Source: Candidatus Peregrinibacteria bacterium GW2011_GWF2_38_29
GTDB taxonomy: Bacteria > Patescibacteriota > Gracilibacteria > UBA1369 > UBA12463
Reading direction: 5' to 3'
Length of the DNA stretch: 60,346 nucleotides
Assembly: GCA_000992695.1 (NCBI GenBank)
Contig: LBUS01000007.1
Coordinates: forward strand, 1-60,346
Part shown: one piece after another, positions 23,602 through 31,437 of the stretch
Layout of the letters: each line of letters begins with the position of its first letter
Position numbering within the stretch: position 1 is the stretch's first letter
Translations under genes and position numbers: made by a program
The notes under the pieces: model-generated
What the model was told of the DNA's origin: nothing
The model's database searches: none
The model's input: the letters and a program-made list of their open reading frames with translations, nothing else

Positions 23602-25889
23602 ATCTTTCTCATTGGCGCAACCGATATAGCAAGTTTTTTCACGCCGATTCTCGGATCTTCAAAAGCAACAGTCGCGACGCCGCCGATAACATTTAAAACG
23701 ATTCCTTTGCCAAAAGTGGCATGATTGATTTTATCGCCATCTTTAAATTCGGAACCTTCTTCAACGCGTTCAACCGGCACCGGTTTAAATGCTTTTCTAT
23801 CCATGCTAAATCCTGCGGAAAATTCATCGGAAGTGGAACCAAAATATTGTTCTGCGATCCCTTCCGATTCTCGTTCTCGCGAGAACATGCTGTTTTCCGG
23901 AATGTAATTTTTCTCAACAAGCACTTCATCAAGATATTCCAAAAATTGCGAAGGAGCATTTGATTTATAATCACCATATAAAAGTCTTTCTTGCGCAAAT
24001 AATAAATACAAAACTTCTTTTGCGCGTGTGCAAGCCACATACATAAGTCGTCTTTCTTCTTCAAGTTCGCCGGCTTCAATCAAACTGCGAACATGTGGGA
24101 AAATTCCATCTTCCATTCCGGCAATAAAAACATATGGAAATTCAAGTCCTTTTGCGCCATGAACGGTCATCATTGTCACCGAATTTTCTCTTTCATCAAG
24201 ATTATCAGCTTCGGCAATAAGTGAAATTTCCTCAAGAAATACGCGTAAACTCATGCCTGACTCAAGGCTGTCATATTTTTTCGCGACAGAAATAAGTTCG
24301 CGCACGTTTTCAAGCGCCGCCTCGCCTTCCGCCGTATTATCATCAATGAATTTTTTATATCCGCTATCTTCGATAACATGTTTGATAACGCCCGCCGCGC
24401 TATTTTCCGAATTTATTTTTTGTAACCTTTCTATGCCTTTTATAAAGTTTTTCAAAGATTCTTTTTTTGCGGTTGGGATATCAATGCCGCCGTTCACGCC
24501 CATGCTGGAGCCACTTTCTTCACCTGAATTTGCAACCATTTTGATCGCTTCAAAAGCTGTAACATCATTTTGCACGGAAAAATTTTGCAAAGCTTCAATT
24601 GTTTTTGCGCCGATATTTCTTGGTGGAACATTAATAATTCTCATCAAACTAACGGTGTCGCTTGGGTTTGTAATAACACGTAAATAAGCCACAATATCCT
24701 TAATTTCTTTTCTGCTATAGAACTTTATTCCACCGATAATTTTATATGGAATTCCAAATTTCAAAAGCACTTCTTCAATCACACGGGATTGTGCATGTGT
24801 GCGATATAAAACAACAAAATCGTTATATCGCGGATCTTCATAAGCTTGCAATCTCGAAAGAATTTCTTCCGCAATAAGTTCCGCTTCATGCATGCCGTTT
24901 AATGCTCTCCAAATCCTGATTTTTTCGCCATCAGCTCTTTCGGTCCAAAGCTTTTTTTCTTTGCGTTTTTTATTTTTTGAAATCACGGAATGCGCCGTAT
25001 CAAGAATTTGTTTTGTTGAGCGATAATTTTGTTCCAATTTCACAATTTTGGCATCAGGATAATCTTTTTCAAAGTCCAAAATATTTTGAACAGTTGCCCC
25101 GCGCCATGAATAAATGCTCTGATCGTCATCTCCAATCACAGCAATATTTTTATATTTATTCGCGAGCAAATTCAGCAAAACATATTGCGCCTTATTCGTA
25201 TCCTGATACTCATCCGCGGAAATATATTTCCATTTTTCTTGATAATAATTTAATAAATCCGGTTGTTTTTGAAAAAGTTCCACGGTTTTCATAATCAAAT
25301 CATCAAAATCCATTGCCTGATTTTTATGCAACGCGCTTTGATATGAAGGATAAAGATCAGCTACAGCTTCAGAAAAAGTCGAATCAACAAAATCATGATA
25401 TGCATCCGGTCCAAGGAGCTGATTTTTCGCATTTGAAATTTCAGAAAGAACACTTCTTGGAATTATTTTATGCTCATCAACGCCTTTTTCACGCATTATA
25501 TTCTTCATCAAAATTTGCTGATCGGATTCATCATAAACAACAAACGAATCTTCAAACTCAATCATGTGCGCATGCTGTCTTAAAATTCTTAAACAGATCG
25601 AGTGAAAAGTCCCGACAGTCGGCATATCCGCGGATTCATGCCTTGAATAAGTGGCTTTGCCAAGCAGTTTAGCAAGCCTTTTTTTCATTTCCTCAGCGGC
25701 CTTATTTGTGAAAGTAACGGCTAAAATGCTGTTTGGAGAGATCTTTCCGGCTCCAATCATATATGCAATTCGATGCGTTAACACGCGTGTTTTCCCGCTA
25801 CCGGCACCTGCAAGAACACACATCGGTCCGTCAATATGCATAACCGCTTCCTTTTGCTCTTTGTTTAGATTTTCAAGAATATTATCCAT
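23598..25889 (-). CDS. pcrA: ATP-dependent DNA helicase PcrA/UvrD
   Basis: The 763-residue superfamily 1 helicase has Walker A 'GAGSGKTRVLTHRIA', motif Ia, Walker B 'ADEYQDTNKAQY', motif III 'IGDDDQSIYSWRGA', motif IV 'EQNYRST', motif V 'TVHGAKGLEFPYVF' and motif VI 'MYVACTRAKE'. The length and C-terminal 'FKDGDKINHATFGKGIV' (the RNA polymerase-binding Tudor-like tail) fit PcrA. It unwinds DNA 3' to 5' in repair and rolling-circle replication. The 76 nt upstream is AT-rich; a large inverted-repeat element begins beyond it. Confidence 0.95.
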   Translation of the reverse strand: MDNILENLNKEQKEAVMHIDGPMCVLAGAGSGKTRVLTHRIAYMIGAGKISPNSILAVTFTNKAAEEMKKRLAKLLGKATYSRHESADMPTVGTFHSICLRILRQHAHMIEFEDSFVVYDESDQQILMKNIMREKGVDEHKIIPRSVLSEISNAKNQLLGPDAYHDFVDSTFSEAVADLYPSYQSALHKNQAMDFDDLIMKTVELFQKQPDLLNYYQEKWKYISADEYQDTNKAQYVLLNLLANKYKNIAVIGDDDQSIYSWRGATVQNILDFEKDYPDAKIVKLEQNYRSTKQILDTAHSVISKNKKRKEKKLWTERADGEKIRIWRALNGMHEAELIAEEILSRLQAYEDPRYNDFVVLYRTHAQSRVIEEVLLKFGIPYKIIGGIKFYSRKEIKDIVAYLRVITNPSDTVSLMRIINVPPRNIGAKTIEALQNFSVQNDVTAFEAIKMVANSGEESGSSMGVNGGIDIPTAKKESLKNFIKGIERLQKINSENSAAGVIKHVIEDSGYKKFIDDNTAEGEAALENVRELISVAKKYDSLESGMSLRVFLEEISLIAEADNLDERENSVTMMTVHGAKGLEFPYVFIAGMEDGIFPHVRSLIEAGELEEERRLMYVACTRAKEVLYLLFAQERLLYGDYKSNAPSQFLEYLDEVLVEKNYIPENSMFSRERESEGIAEQYFGSTSDEFSAGFSMDRKAFKPVPVERVEEGSEFKDGDKINHATFGKGIVLNVIGGVATVAFEDPRIGVKKLAISVAPMRKI

Positions 25890-25964
25890 AGTGCATCTAT
25901 TTTAGATGACAAAACTCAAAAACCAAAGGTCAAATATCTAACAAATTTTTAAACTTTTTATGAA

Positions 25965-26116
25965 TAGGATTTTGATTTTCGCTCTCAAAAAGACGCTATA
26001 AATTTCCCCTGCGTGGAAATTTTAGCTTGGCACTCGACCTCACTCGTTTGCTGATACAAACACCTTGCCCGTTCGGTCTCCGTGACGCTTTTTGATCTCG
26101 AAAAATCAAAATCCTA
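25965..26116. repeat. 152-bp inverted-repeat element with internal hairpins
   Basis: Arms of about 33 nt start with TAGGATTTTGATTTT on one side and end with AAAATCAAAATCCTA on the other, continuing with a near-match that includes AAAAAG/CTTTTT. Inside are AAATTTCC/GGAAATTT (26000-26022) and GTTTG/CAAAC (26046-26061). No ORF lies within. It occupies the pcrA upstream region and looks like a MITE-like element or a long structured RNA. Confidence 0.7.
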
Positions 26117-26159
26117 CACTAAATTGTTTTGATATTTTTTGTAATGAACGTCGAATTGA

Positions 26160-26256
26160 GCAGAAACAAAATTGAGATGAAGTTTAGTAAAAATTGTCCC
26201 CTGAAAGGGGTTGGGGGGTAAATTTTTACGTAAAAACTGAATCCAATTTTGTCTGC
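26160..26256. repeat. 97-bp composite hairpin element
   Basis: Nearly every base can be paired: GCAG/CTGC, ACAAAATTG/CAATTTTGT, GAT/ATC, a tandem GA/GA, AGTTT/AAACT, GTAAAAATT/AATTTTTAC and CCCCT/AGGGG at the tip. The internal GA/GA step would form sheared pairs in RNA. It lies between the L,D-transpeptidase and pcrA, 43 bp from the 25965-26116 element. Confidence 0.65.
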
Positions 26257-26293
26257 GAGATGAGCGTGAATGAAAGAAATAGCAAAAACGATT

Positions 26294-27532
26294 CTAGTAA
26301 TGAATCGCAATCGGAGTTCCAACATCCGTGAAGTCAAAAACGAACGCCGCATCATCAGGCAAAAGCCTCACGCATCCATGGCTGACAGGTCTGCCAATAT
26401 GATCAACGGCTTCTGTCCAAAGTGAGTCATCTTGAAACCATTCCGTTGGAGCCTCTTCATCAGGTTCAAGCTGCAAAATTCTATGGCGAAGTTTTGCGTT
26501 TCCAAGGCTTGGAAGAGCATGTATTCCCGCGCCTTTATAGAAAGCTTGCCATTTTGGCATAATATAAGGAGTGCCGCCACCGGCAATTCTAACTTGTTGT
26601 TTGAATTCAATGTCATAGTTTCCGGTTGGAGTTGGCGTATCGGCTTTTCCAGTTGAAGTTCGAAAAACTCTTATCAATTTATCTCCAATTCTTACATACA
26701 TTTTTTGTTCCGATAAATCGACTTCAAGTGATTTTGGAGCGCTTAAATCGAGTTCGGAAAATTTCATGGAAATAGGAATAAGCTCAGCTTTTTTAGCCAC
26801 ATCTTCTTCTGATTCGACTGTATTTCCAACGTGAAAATCAACCATGATTTCCGAATCCTTCATCCAAGTTCTATTTTCAATAACGAGCGCAAAAAATTCA
26901 CGATAAATATCCGCGGCTTCCGGCGCTGTCACTTCAAATTCAAATGCAGCGATTTGTCCCGGATCAATTTTTTCGTCTTTGATCATCACTCTATTGCCGT
27001 TCAAAAATGCACTTTGCCTATCAAGCGAGCGAGTTGTTCCAAGGCTTACGATCGGCACATTTTGGCAATTTGTATTTCCGGAAAACCAAGGAATATTTCC
27101 TGTATTTTCAAAAAATAAAGCCATGCGAAATTTTTGATTTGGCATAACTTTTAAACCAAGAGTATTTTTTATCGGTCTTGCGGAAAACACGCCTTGCGCA
27201 GGCATATCAAATGAGCATTCAGGGCTTCCGGTGAGTTCTAATACTGGGGCTGCTTCAGGCGCAACGGCTTTTTGCGCCGGCACAGTTTCTTTATTTTCAG
27301 GCGCAACAGTCGGTGCAACTGCTGGTTCAGCTTCCAAAGTCGGCGCAGCAGGCTTCTTTGCAGTATCCTCATTCAAATCAACTTCAAGAACTGCAGGTTC
27401 AGAAGTTATATCGGAATCCAAAAAACTTGCCTTAGAATAATTCTCAGATGGTTTGGAAATAAATCCAATCAATCCGCCAACCATAAATAGGATCACAACG
27501 ACAACTACTATTTTAAATATCTTTGGTTTCAA
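26294..27532 (-). CDS. L,D-transpeptidase (YkuD) with Ig-like domain
   Basis: The start is TTG at 27532. The 412-residue protein has an N-terminal membrane anchor ('IFKIVVVVVILFMVGGLIGF'), an Ala/Pro/Glu-rich linker and an Ig-like domain of the NBR1 type ('RMALFFENTGNIPWFSG'). The YkuD catalytic domain follows, with the nucleophile in 'GRPVSHGCVRLLPDDAA'. Such enzymes make 3-3 cross-links in peptidoglycan or attach proteins to it, outside the membrane. The promoter is consensus with a palindrome at the predicted start site. Confidence 0.92.
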   Translation of the reverse strand: MKPKIFKIVVVVVILFMVGGLIGFISKPSENYSKASFLDSDITSEPAVLEVDLNEDTAKKPAAPTLEAEPAVAPTVAPENKETVPAQKAVAPEAAPVLELTGSPECSFDMPAQGVFSARPIKNTLGLKVMPNQKFRMALFFENTGNIPWFSGNTNCQNVPIVSLGTTRSLDRQSAFLNGNRVMIKDEKIDPGQIAAFEFEVTAPEAADIYREFFALVIENRTWMKDSEIMVDFHVGNTVESEEDVAKKAELIPISMKFSELDLSAPKSLEVDLSEQKMYVRIGDKLIRVFRTSTGKADTPTPTGNYDIEFKQQVRIAGGGTPYIMPKWQAFYKGAGIHALPSLGNAKLRHRILQLEPDEEAPTEWFQDDSLWTEAVDHIGRPVSHGCVRLLPDDAAFVFDFTDVGTPIAIHY

Positions 27533-27551
27533 TTTTTGTTTTTATTTTATT

Positions 27552-27593
27552 TTTAGTATACTAAATTATAATACAAAAAAATCAAATTGTCAA
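27552..27593 (-). promoter_or_regulatory. Promoter with start-site palindrome of L,D-transpeptidase
   Basis: On the minus strand TTGACA, 17 bp and TATAAT (27565-27593). The perfect palindrome TTTAGTATACTAAA (27552-27565) abuts the -10 box and spans the predicted start, a position suited to a repressor. Confidence 0.65.
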
Positions 27594-27678
27594 ACATAAA
27601 TTAGCGCAAAATATAGAAATTTCACCTTAATTAAAAAATAATCCCAAAATCCCGTAAGATACGGGGACGGAGGCAATT

Positions 27679-27711
27679 AAAAAAAATCCCCGCCAAGACT
27701 GACGGGGATTT
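27679..27711 (-). terminator. Terminator, minus strand, downstream of nrdR
   Basis: AAATCCCCGTCA pairs with TGGCGGGGATTT, followed on the minus strand by eight T. It lies 219 nt past the nrdR stop, and the tRNA-like gene is encoded on the opposite strand between them. Confidence 0.7.
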
Positions 27712-27712
27712 A

Positions 27713-27732
27713 GTCACCAGAGTTGAGAACTG
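27713..27732. repeat. 20-nt copy of the tRNA-like gene's central arm
   Basis: The 20 nt GTCACCAGAGTTGAGAACTG are identical to 27856-27875, the 5' strand and loop of the central arm of the tRNA-like RNA. Such duplications of an anticodon-type arm are typical ends of integrated elements, but here only about 120 bp separates the copies. Confidence 0.7.
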
Positions 27733-27782
27733 TGTCCATTATATCACAAGGTGTAAAAAGTTTAGTAATTTGTTAAGAACGG

Positions 27783-27811
27783 TTTAGAGAAATTTAATGT
27801 CTTTATGATTT
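27783..27811 (+). promoter_or_regulatory. Promoter of tRNA-like RNA
   Basis: TTTAGA, 17 bp and TGATTT, sharing 15 identical bases with the promoter at 16361. Confidence 0.45.
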
Positions 27812-27836
27812 AATATGCGCAAGTCGGTGGATTTAT

Positions 27837-27908
27837 GGGGCATGCGTTGGTACGCGTCACCAGAGTTGAGAACTGGTGACAGGAGTTCGATTCTCCTATG
27901 TTCCACCA
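27837..27908 (+). ncRNA. tRNA-like RNA with alanine identity elements
   Basis: The 72-nt sequence folds as GGGGCAT/ATGTTCC acceptor, T arm AGGAG-TTCGATT-CTCCT, discriminator A905 and encoded CCA. The acceptor carries G1-C72 and the G3-U70 pair that specifies alanine in tRNA. The D arm is minimal (GCG/CGC around TTGGTA, with no residues 8-9). The central arm has an 8-bp stem, GTCACCAG/CTGGTGAC, and a 9-nt loop, AGTTGAGAA, so no normal anticodon register exists, and there is no variable loop. It is unlikely to decode codons, and could be charged with alanine for another purpose. An 11-bp outer stem (27821-27831/27911-27921) flanks it. Confidence 0.6.
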
Positions 27909-27929
27909 GGTCTACCGACTTTTAGAAAT

Positions 27930-28376
27930 TTACTTTATCAGCTTCTGCACCTCTTTCTGAAAACTTTCCAAATCCTTAAAATGCCTATATACGGAAGCAA
28001 ATCGAATATATGCAACTTCATCAATTTTTTTCAATTTTTCCATGACGCCTTCGCCGACAATTTTGCTCGGCACCTCTTTTCCGATTCCAGCCCATTCTTC
28101 TTCCAAGTCATTTAATAAGCTCTGAATTTGCTCATGTGTGACAGGTCGTTTTTCACATGCACGCCAAATTCCGCGTTCCAATTTTTCTCTATTATAAGGC
28201 TCGCGCGAGTTATCCTTTTTTATAATGATAAAACTCGTCGCTTCGATTTTTTCAAAAGTCGTAAATCTATATTTGCATTTTTCGCATTCACGTCTGCGTC
28301 GTATCGATTTTCCTTCCTGCGTCTCGCGCGAATCAATAACGCTTGTATCGTGAAATTTACATTTTGGGCATTTCAT
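27930..28376 (-). CDS. nrdR: Transcriptional repressor NrdR
   Basis: The 148-residue protein has the N-terminal zinc ribbon 'MKCPKCKFHDTSVIDSRE' then 'RRRECEKCKYRFTTFE', and the ATP-cone domain containing 'REPYNREKLERGIWRACEK'. NrdR senses dATP/ATP and represses ribonucleotide reductase genes; none is in this window. It overlaps dgt by 4 bp (ATGA), linking two dNTP-related functions in one operon. Confidence 0.95.
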   Translation of the reverse strand: MKCPKCKFHDTSVIDSRETQEGKSIRRRRECEKCKYRFTTFEKIEATSFIIIKKDNSREPYNREKLERGIWRACEKRPVTHEQIQSLLNDLEEEWAGIGKEVPSKIVGEGVMEKLKKIDEVAYIRFASVYRHFKDLESFQKEVQKLIK

Positions 28377-29524
28377 GGCTGTATTTTAGCATATATTCTG
28401 TTATATTCACGTCCCGCAAACGAATCAGTCATCCCTGCAATATAATCTTTAATCACAACCGCACGCTTTTCACCTTTATCGATCCATTTTTGCACGTGTG
28501 GCGGGAGAGTTTGAGGATCGCTGAAATAAGCCTCAAAAAGACCTTCAATTATTTTCATTCCGCGTTCCATTTTTTCACGAATTCGCGGAGACATATAAAA
28601 TTCTTTCATCAAAAACGCACGCAATGTTTCCATTTCTTTCTCCATTTTTTTGCTAAAACTCACGATTTCACCTTTGAATTTTCGCACATCAGTAAGACTC
28701 TTAATCCCATGTTTTTTGATATTCTTTTCCGTCTGATTTATCAAGTCATCAATCATCAAGCTTATCAATTTTGATATAACCCGTGCGCGCAAAACATTTC
28801 CTTCGAGTCCTTTTTTATACGACTTTTTGGCTAATTTAAGCGCACCATTCCACAGTGCCAATTTTTCCAATTTTTCGATTGTGAATAATCCCGCACGGAT
28901 TCCATCATCAATATCGTGATTCATATATGCGATTCCGTCCGCCAAATTCACAACTTGCGCTTCAAGATGCGGATAAGATTCAAATTCAATTCCACGTTGA
29001 TCATATGCAGTTTGGTGTTTAATCAAGCCATCAATCACTTCACGGCTCAAATTCAATCCCGGAAAATTCGGATAAAGTTTTTCCATAAATTCAACAGTTC
29101 TGCGACTCTGCGCGTTATGTTCATAATTCATTCCAAATTTTTGCATTATTTTATTCAAAGCCTCTTCTCCGCTATGTCCAAAAGGCGTGTGACCGAGGTC
29201 GTGTGCCAACGCAATCGATTCCGCCAAGTCTTCATTAAGTCCAAGAGTTCTTGCAATATCGCGGCTTATTTGAGCCACTTCCATGGTGTGCGTTAAACGG
29301 TTTCGAAAATGATCACCTTCATAAGCCAAAAAAACCTGCGTCTTTTCTTGCAGTCTGCGAAAAGATTTCGAGTGAATTATTCGATCACGGTCTCTTTGAA
29401 AACACGTGCGATTTTCATCATCTTTTTCTTTATAAATTCTGCCCAAAGATTTTGCGCTTTTGCACGCATATGGCGCAAGCGTTTTTTCCTCATTCTTCTC
29501 GAGATTTATGCGCTTAAGAATCAT
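28373..29524 (-). CDS. dgt: Deoxyguanosinetriphosphate triphosphohydrolase-like protein
   Basis: The 383-residue protein is an HD-domain dNTP triphosphohydrolase. Motifs are 'RDRDRIIHSKSFRRLQEKTQ', 'FRNRLTHTMEVAQISRDIA', the HD pair in 'LAHDLGHTPFGHSGEEAL' and 'EAQVVNLADGIAYMNHDIDD' carrying the second metal ligand. It removes the triphosphate from dNTPs. The operon with nrdR fits dNTP balance. A TAAAAT box lies exactly 6 nt before the ATG. Confidence 0.92.
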   Translation of the reverse strand: MILKRINLEKNEEKTLAPYACKSAKSLGRIYKEKDDENRTCFQRDRDRIIHSKSFRRLQEKTQVFLAYEGDHFRNRLTHTMEVAQISRDIARTLGLNEDLAESIALAHDLGHTPFGHSGEEALNKIMQKFGMNYEHNAQSRRTVEFMEKLYPNFPGLNLSREVIDGLIKHQTAYDQRGIEFESYPHLEAQVVNLADGIAYMNHDIDDGIRAGLFTIEKLEKLALWNGALKLAKKSYKKGLEGNVLRARVISKLISLMIDDLINQTEKNIKKHGIKSLTDVRKFKGEIVSFSKKMEKEMETLRAFLMKEFYMSPRIREKMERGMKIIEGLFEAYFSDPQTLPPHVQKWIDKGEKRAVVIKDYIAGMTDSFAGREYNRIYAKIQP

Positions 29525-29559
29525 GCCTTAATTTTAACCGCCTCCTCTCCCCTTTGCAC

Positions 29560-29588
29560 TTGACAATCAAGCTCGATTATATTAAAAT
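29560..29588 (+). promoter_or_regulatory. Promoter of calpain-FHA gene
   Basis: TTGACA, 17 bp and TAAAAT; the ATG follows 21 nt later. It is back-to-back with the dgt start. Confidence 0.65.
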
Positions 29589-29609
29589 AACACCCTATAA
29601 TTTTAAATC

Positions 29610-31352
29610 ATGATCGTAGACCCGGAAAGAGCCGTGGAAGTCGGACACGTTGCTGTAATAGATCAAAATGAAGCGGACGAAAGAAGCGGGGTTTTGAGAT
29701 TTCTTAAAAGCATAATGAACGCAGTCGGTTTTAGGGCGAACGTGGCATCAAAAGTTCAAGAGGAAGAAATTGACGCTCAAACAAGCGCAATTATCGTGAC
29801 TTTATCAGAGAAAGAAAAGAAAATTTTAGAAAGGCTTTTCCCAAAAGGTTTAAAAGGTCGCACAAAGCAACAAAACGTCGGAAACTGTTATTTTTTGGCA
29901 GTTTGGAATAGCGTCAAAAAGCATATGCTTGGTGAAAAGACGGTTTCAAATTTATTTAATAGAAAAGGGAATGAGGGATGGGTGATAAATTTTCCGGGAG
30001 ATGACAAGGAAATATTTATTGGCGATAAAGAAGATTTAACAAGTCAAGATGTTGGAGGGAAAAATCCAAGGAGAAGAATAAGAAGATCCATGCAAGGGCA
30101 AAAAGGGGACGTTGTTATGGAAAGAGCTTTTGGACGTTTGAGAAAGGCAAATAAAAGCAGGGATGACGGAGACGGTCCAATGAAAACAATGGCGATATTG
30201 GACAGCGGATGGTGCGAAGAGGTATTTAGAGCCATTCTTGGGGATGTGGCGGCTGAAGTGATTGGCATCGGATATGGGTATAGGCCATTTGCAGGAAACG
30301 GTTATGCGACAAAAATATTAGAGGTTTTTAAAAAACAAAACGCTCATCCTTCAAAATTTATACTAACGGCGGCAACGCCAAATATGCAAACGGAACATTA
30401 CGACGAATATCCGGATAGGGAATTCGACGAAAAGCGTATTTATTACATGGATTCCGAAAAACATTTTCCATGCCGTCACGCATATTCGATCGAGTCAATT
30501 GATGTGCGCACTCAAACGCTTGTTATCGTTAATCCTTGGGATACGGAAGGTTTAAAATATAGAATTACATTCGAAAAATTTCTTCACTGTTTTGGAACGC
30601 TTGAAGGTATTGAGCTTGATGAAAAAAGGGTAACAAATAAATTTTCAGGTGTTATTTTTCATGGTGATTCGGTTGACCTTGACGAGGAGCGGAATTTAAA
30701 GCCGGGAATTAGATATGTGATTCGAGGACTTGAAAAAGCGAAAATGATAGTTGGAAGCGAACAAAATGTTGAGCTTATTGTTAATGAGGACGGGGATCTT
30801 GAAATACATATTCCTGGCATTGCAACACAAACGCTTAAAAAAGGAGAAAAATTCGATATTACGAAGAAAAGTATGGGAGGGAATGAATATATTTCAGGCA
30901 ATCACGGGGCTATAAAATATATTGGGAATAATGAAGTGGAAATTAAAGATAATTATTCAACAAATGGAACCGCGGTTGTTGAATTGAAGCGCGTTGCAGG
31001 TTATATTCCTCAAAAACGCTTATTGCCGGGCCAGGAAGAAATTTGCGAAATGCATAATAAAGATATTGAGATTATTTTAGCTGATACTGTGACTCTTTTA
31101 TGTGTGCGAAGAGAGGGGAAGATATTGGTATTTCAAAAAGGTAGGGTCTCGCCAATAGTGGAAATGATTCCCGGCGATATGAAAATTCTTGGATGCAAAG
31201 AGGTGCTTGATTTGAAAAAAAGAGTTTCAAGAGTACACCTTGAGGTTCGAAATTTAAATGGGCATTTGTCGGTTCGCGACGTGATGTCAAAAGGCGGAAC
31301 GGTTATTCGAAAGGTGAACTTAAAGGGGGACGGAGGCAATTTTGTTTTTTGA
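29610..31352 (+). CDS. Calpain-like cysteine protease fused to two FHA-like domains
   Basis: The 580-residue protein has the C2 (calpain) catalytic pattern. The oxyanion Gln and nucleophile lie in 'QQNVGNCYFLAVWNS' (Q87, C93), the histidine in 'FPCRHAYSIESID' (H290) and the asparagine in 'VIVNPWDTEGL' (N308). The C-terminal half holds two FHA-like modules: one with 'SGNHGAIKYIGN' and 'NYSTNGTAV' (about 370-455), the other with 'KRVSRVHLEVRNLNGHLSV' and 'DVMSKGGTV' (about 500-565). FHA domains bind phosphothreonine peptides. This suggests a protease directed to phosphorylated targets. No signal peptide is present. The final residues, 'KGDGGNFVF', are encoded by an inserted palindromic repeat. 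Confidence 0.8.
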   Translation: MIVDPERAVEVGHVAVIDQNEADERSGVLRFLKSIMNAVGFRANVASKVQEEEIDAQTSAIIVTLSEKEKKILERLFPKGLKGRTKQQNVGNCYFLAVWNSVKKHMLGEKTVSNLFNRKGNEGWVINFPGDDKEIFIGDKEDLTSQDVGGKNPRRRIRRSMQGQKGDVVMERAFGRLRKANKSRDDGDGPMKTMAILDSGWCEEVFRAILGDVAAEVIGIGYGYRPFAGNGYATKILEVFKKQNAHPSKFILTAATPNMQTEHYDEYPDREFDEKRIYYMDSEKHFPCRHAYSIESIDVRTQTLVIVNPWDTEGLKYRITFEKFLHCFGTLEGIELDEKRVTNKFSGVIFHGDSVDLDEERNLKPGIRYVIRGLEKAKMIVGSEQNVELIVNEDGDLEIHIPGIATQTLKKGEKFDITKKSMGGNEYISGNHGAIKYIGNNEVEIKDNYSTNGTAVVELKRVAGYIPQKRLLPGQEEICEMHNKDIEIILADTVTLLCVRREGKILVFQKGRVSPIVEMIPGDMKILGCKEVLDLKKRVSRVHLEVRNLNGHLSVRDVMSKGGTVIRKVNLKGDGGNFVF

Positions 31353-31401
31353 GCTCAAAGAAAAAATCCTAAGCTCAGATTTTTCAACTGCCTCCGTCCC
31401 C
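31325..31401. repeat. REP-like inverted pair, GGGGACGGAGGCA ... TGCCTCCGTCCCC
   Basis: GGGGGACGGAGGCAATTTT (31325-31343) faces TGCCTCCGTCCCC (31389-31401). The first arm encodes the end of the calpain-FHA protein. Related copies lie at 9550, 13229, 27662, 45577, 55309, 55340 and 55389. Confidence 0.75.
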
Positions 31402-31425
31402 ATTCAACGCGCCTCCGGCGCGTGC

Positions 31426-31431
31426 TATAAT
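31426..31431 (+). promoter_or_regulatory. Leaderless -10 box of Xer gene
   Basis: TATAAT ends 6 nt before the chosen ATG at 31438. The -35 element is weak. Confidence 0.55.
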
Positions 31432-31437
31432 CACTCC

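Noticed and set aside
27600-27921. tmRNA (ssrA)
   Set aside because: The acceptor partner GGGGCAT lies only 54 nt upstream of the 3' strand, leaving no room for a tag ORF and pseudoknots, and no 5' tmRNA consensus is upstream.
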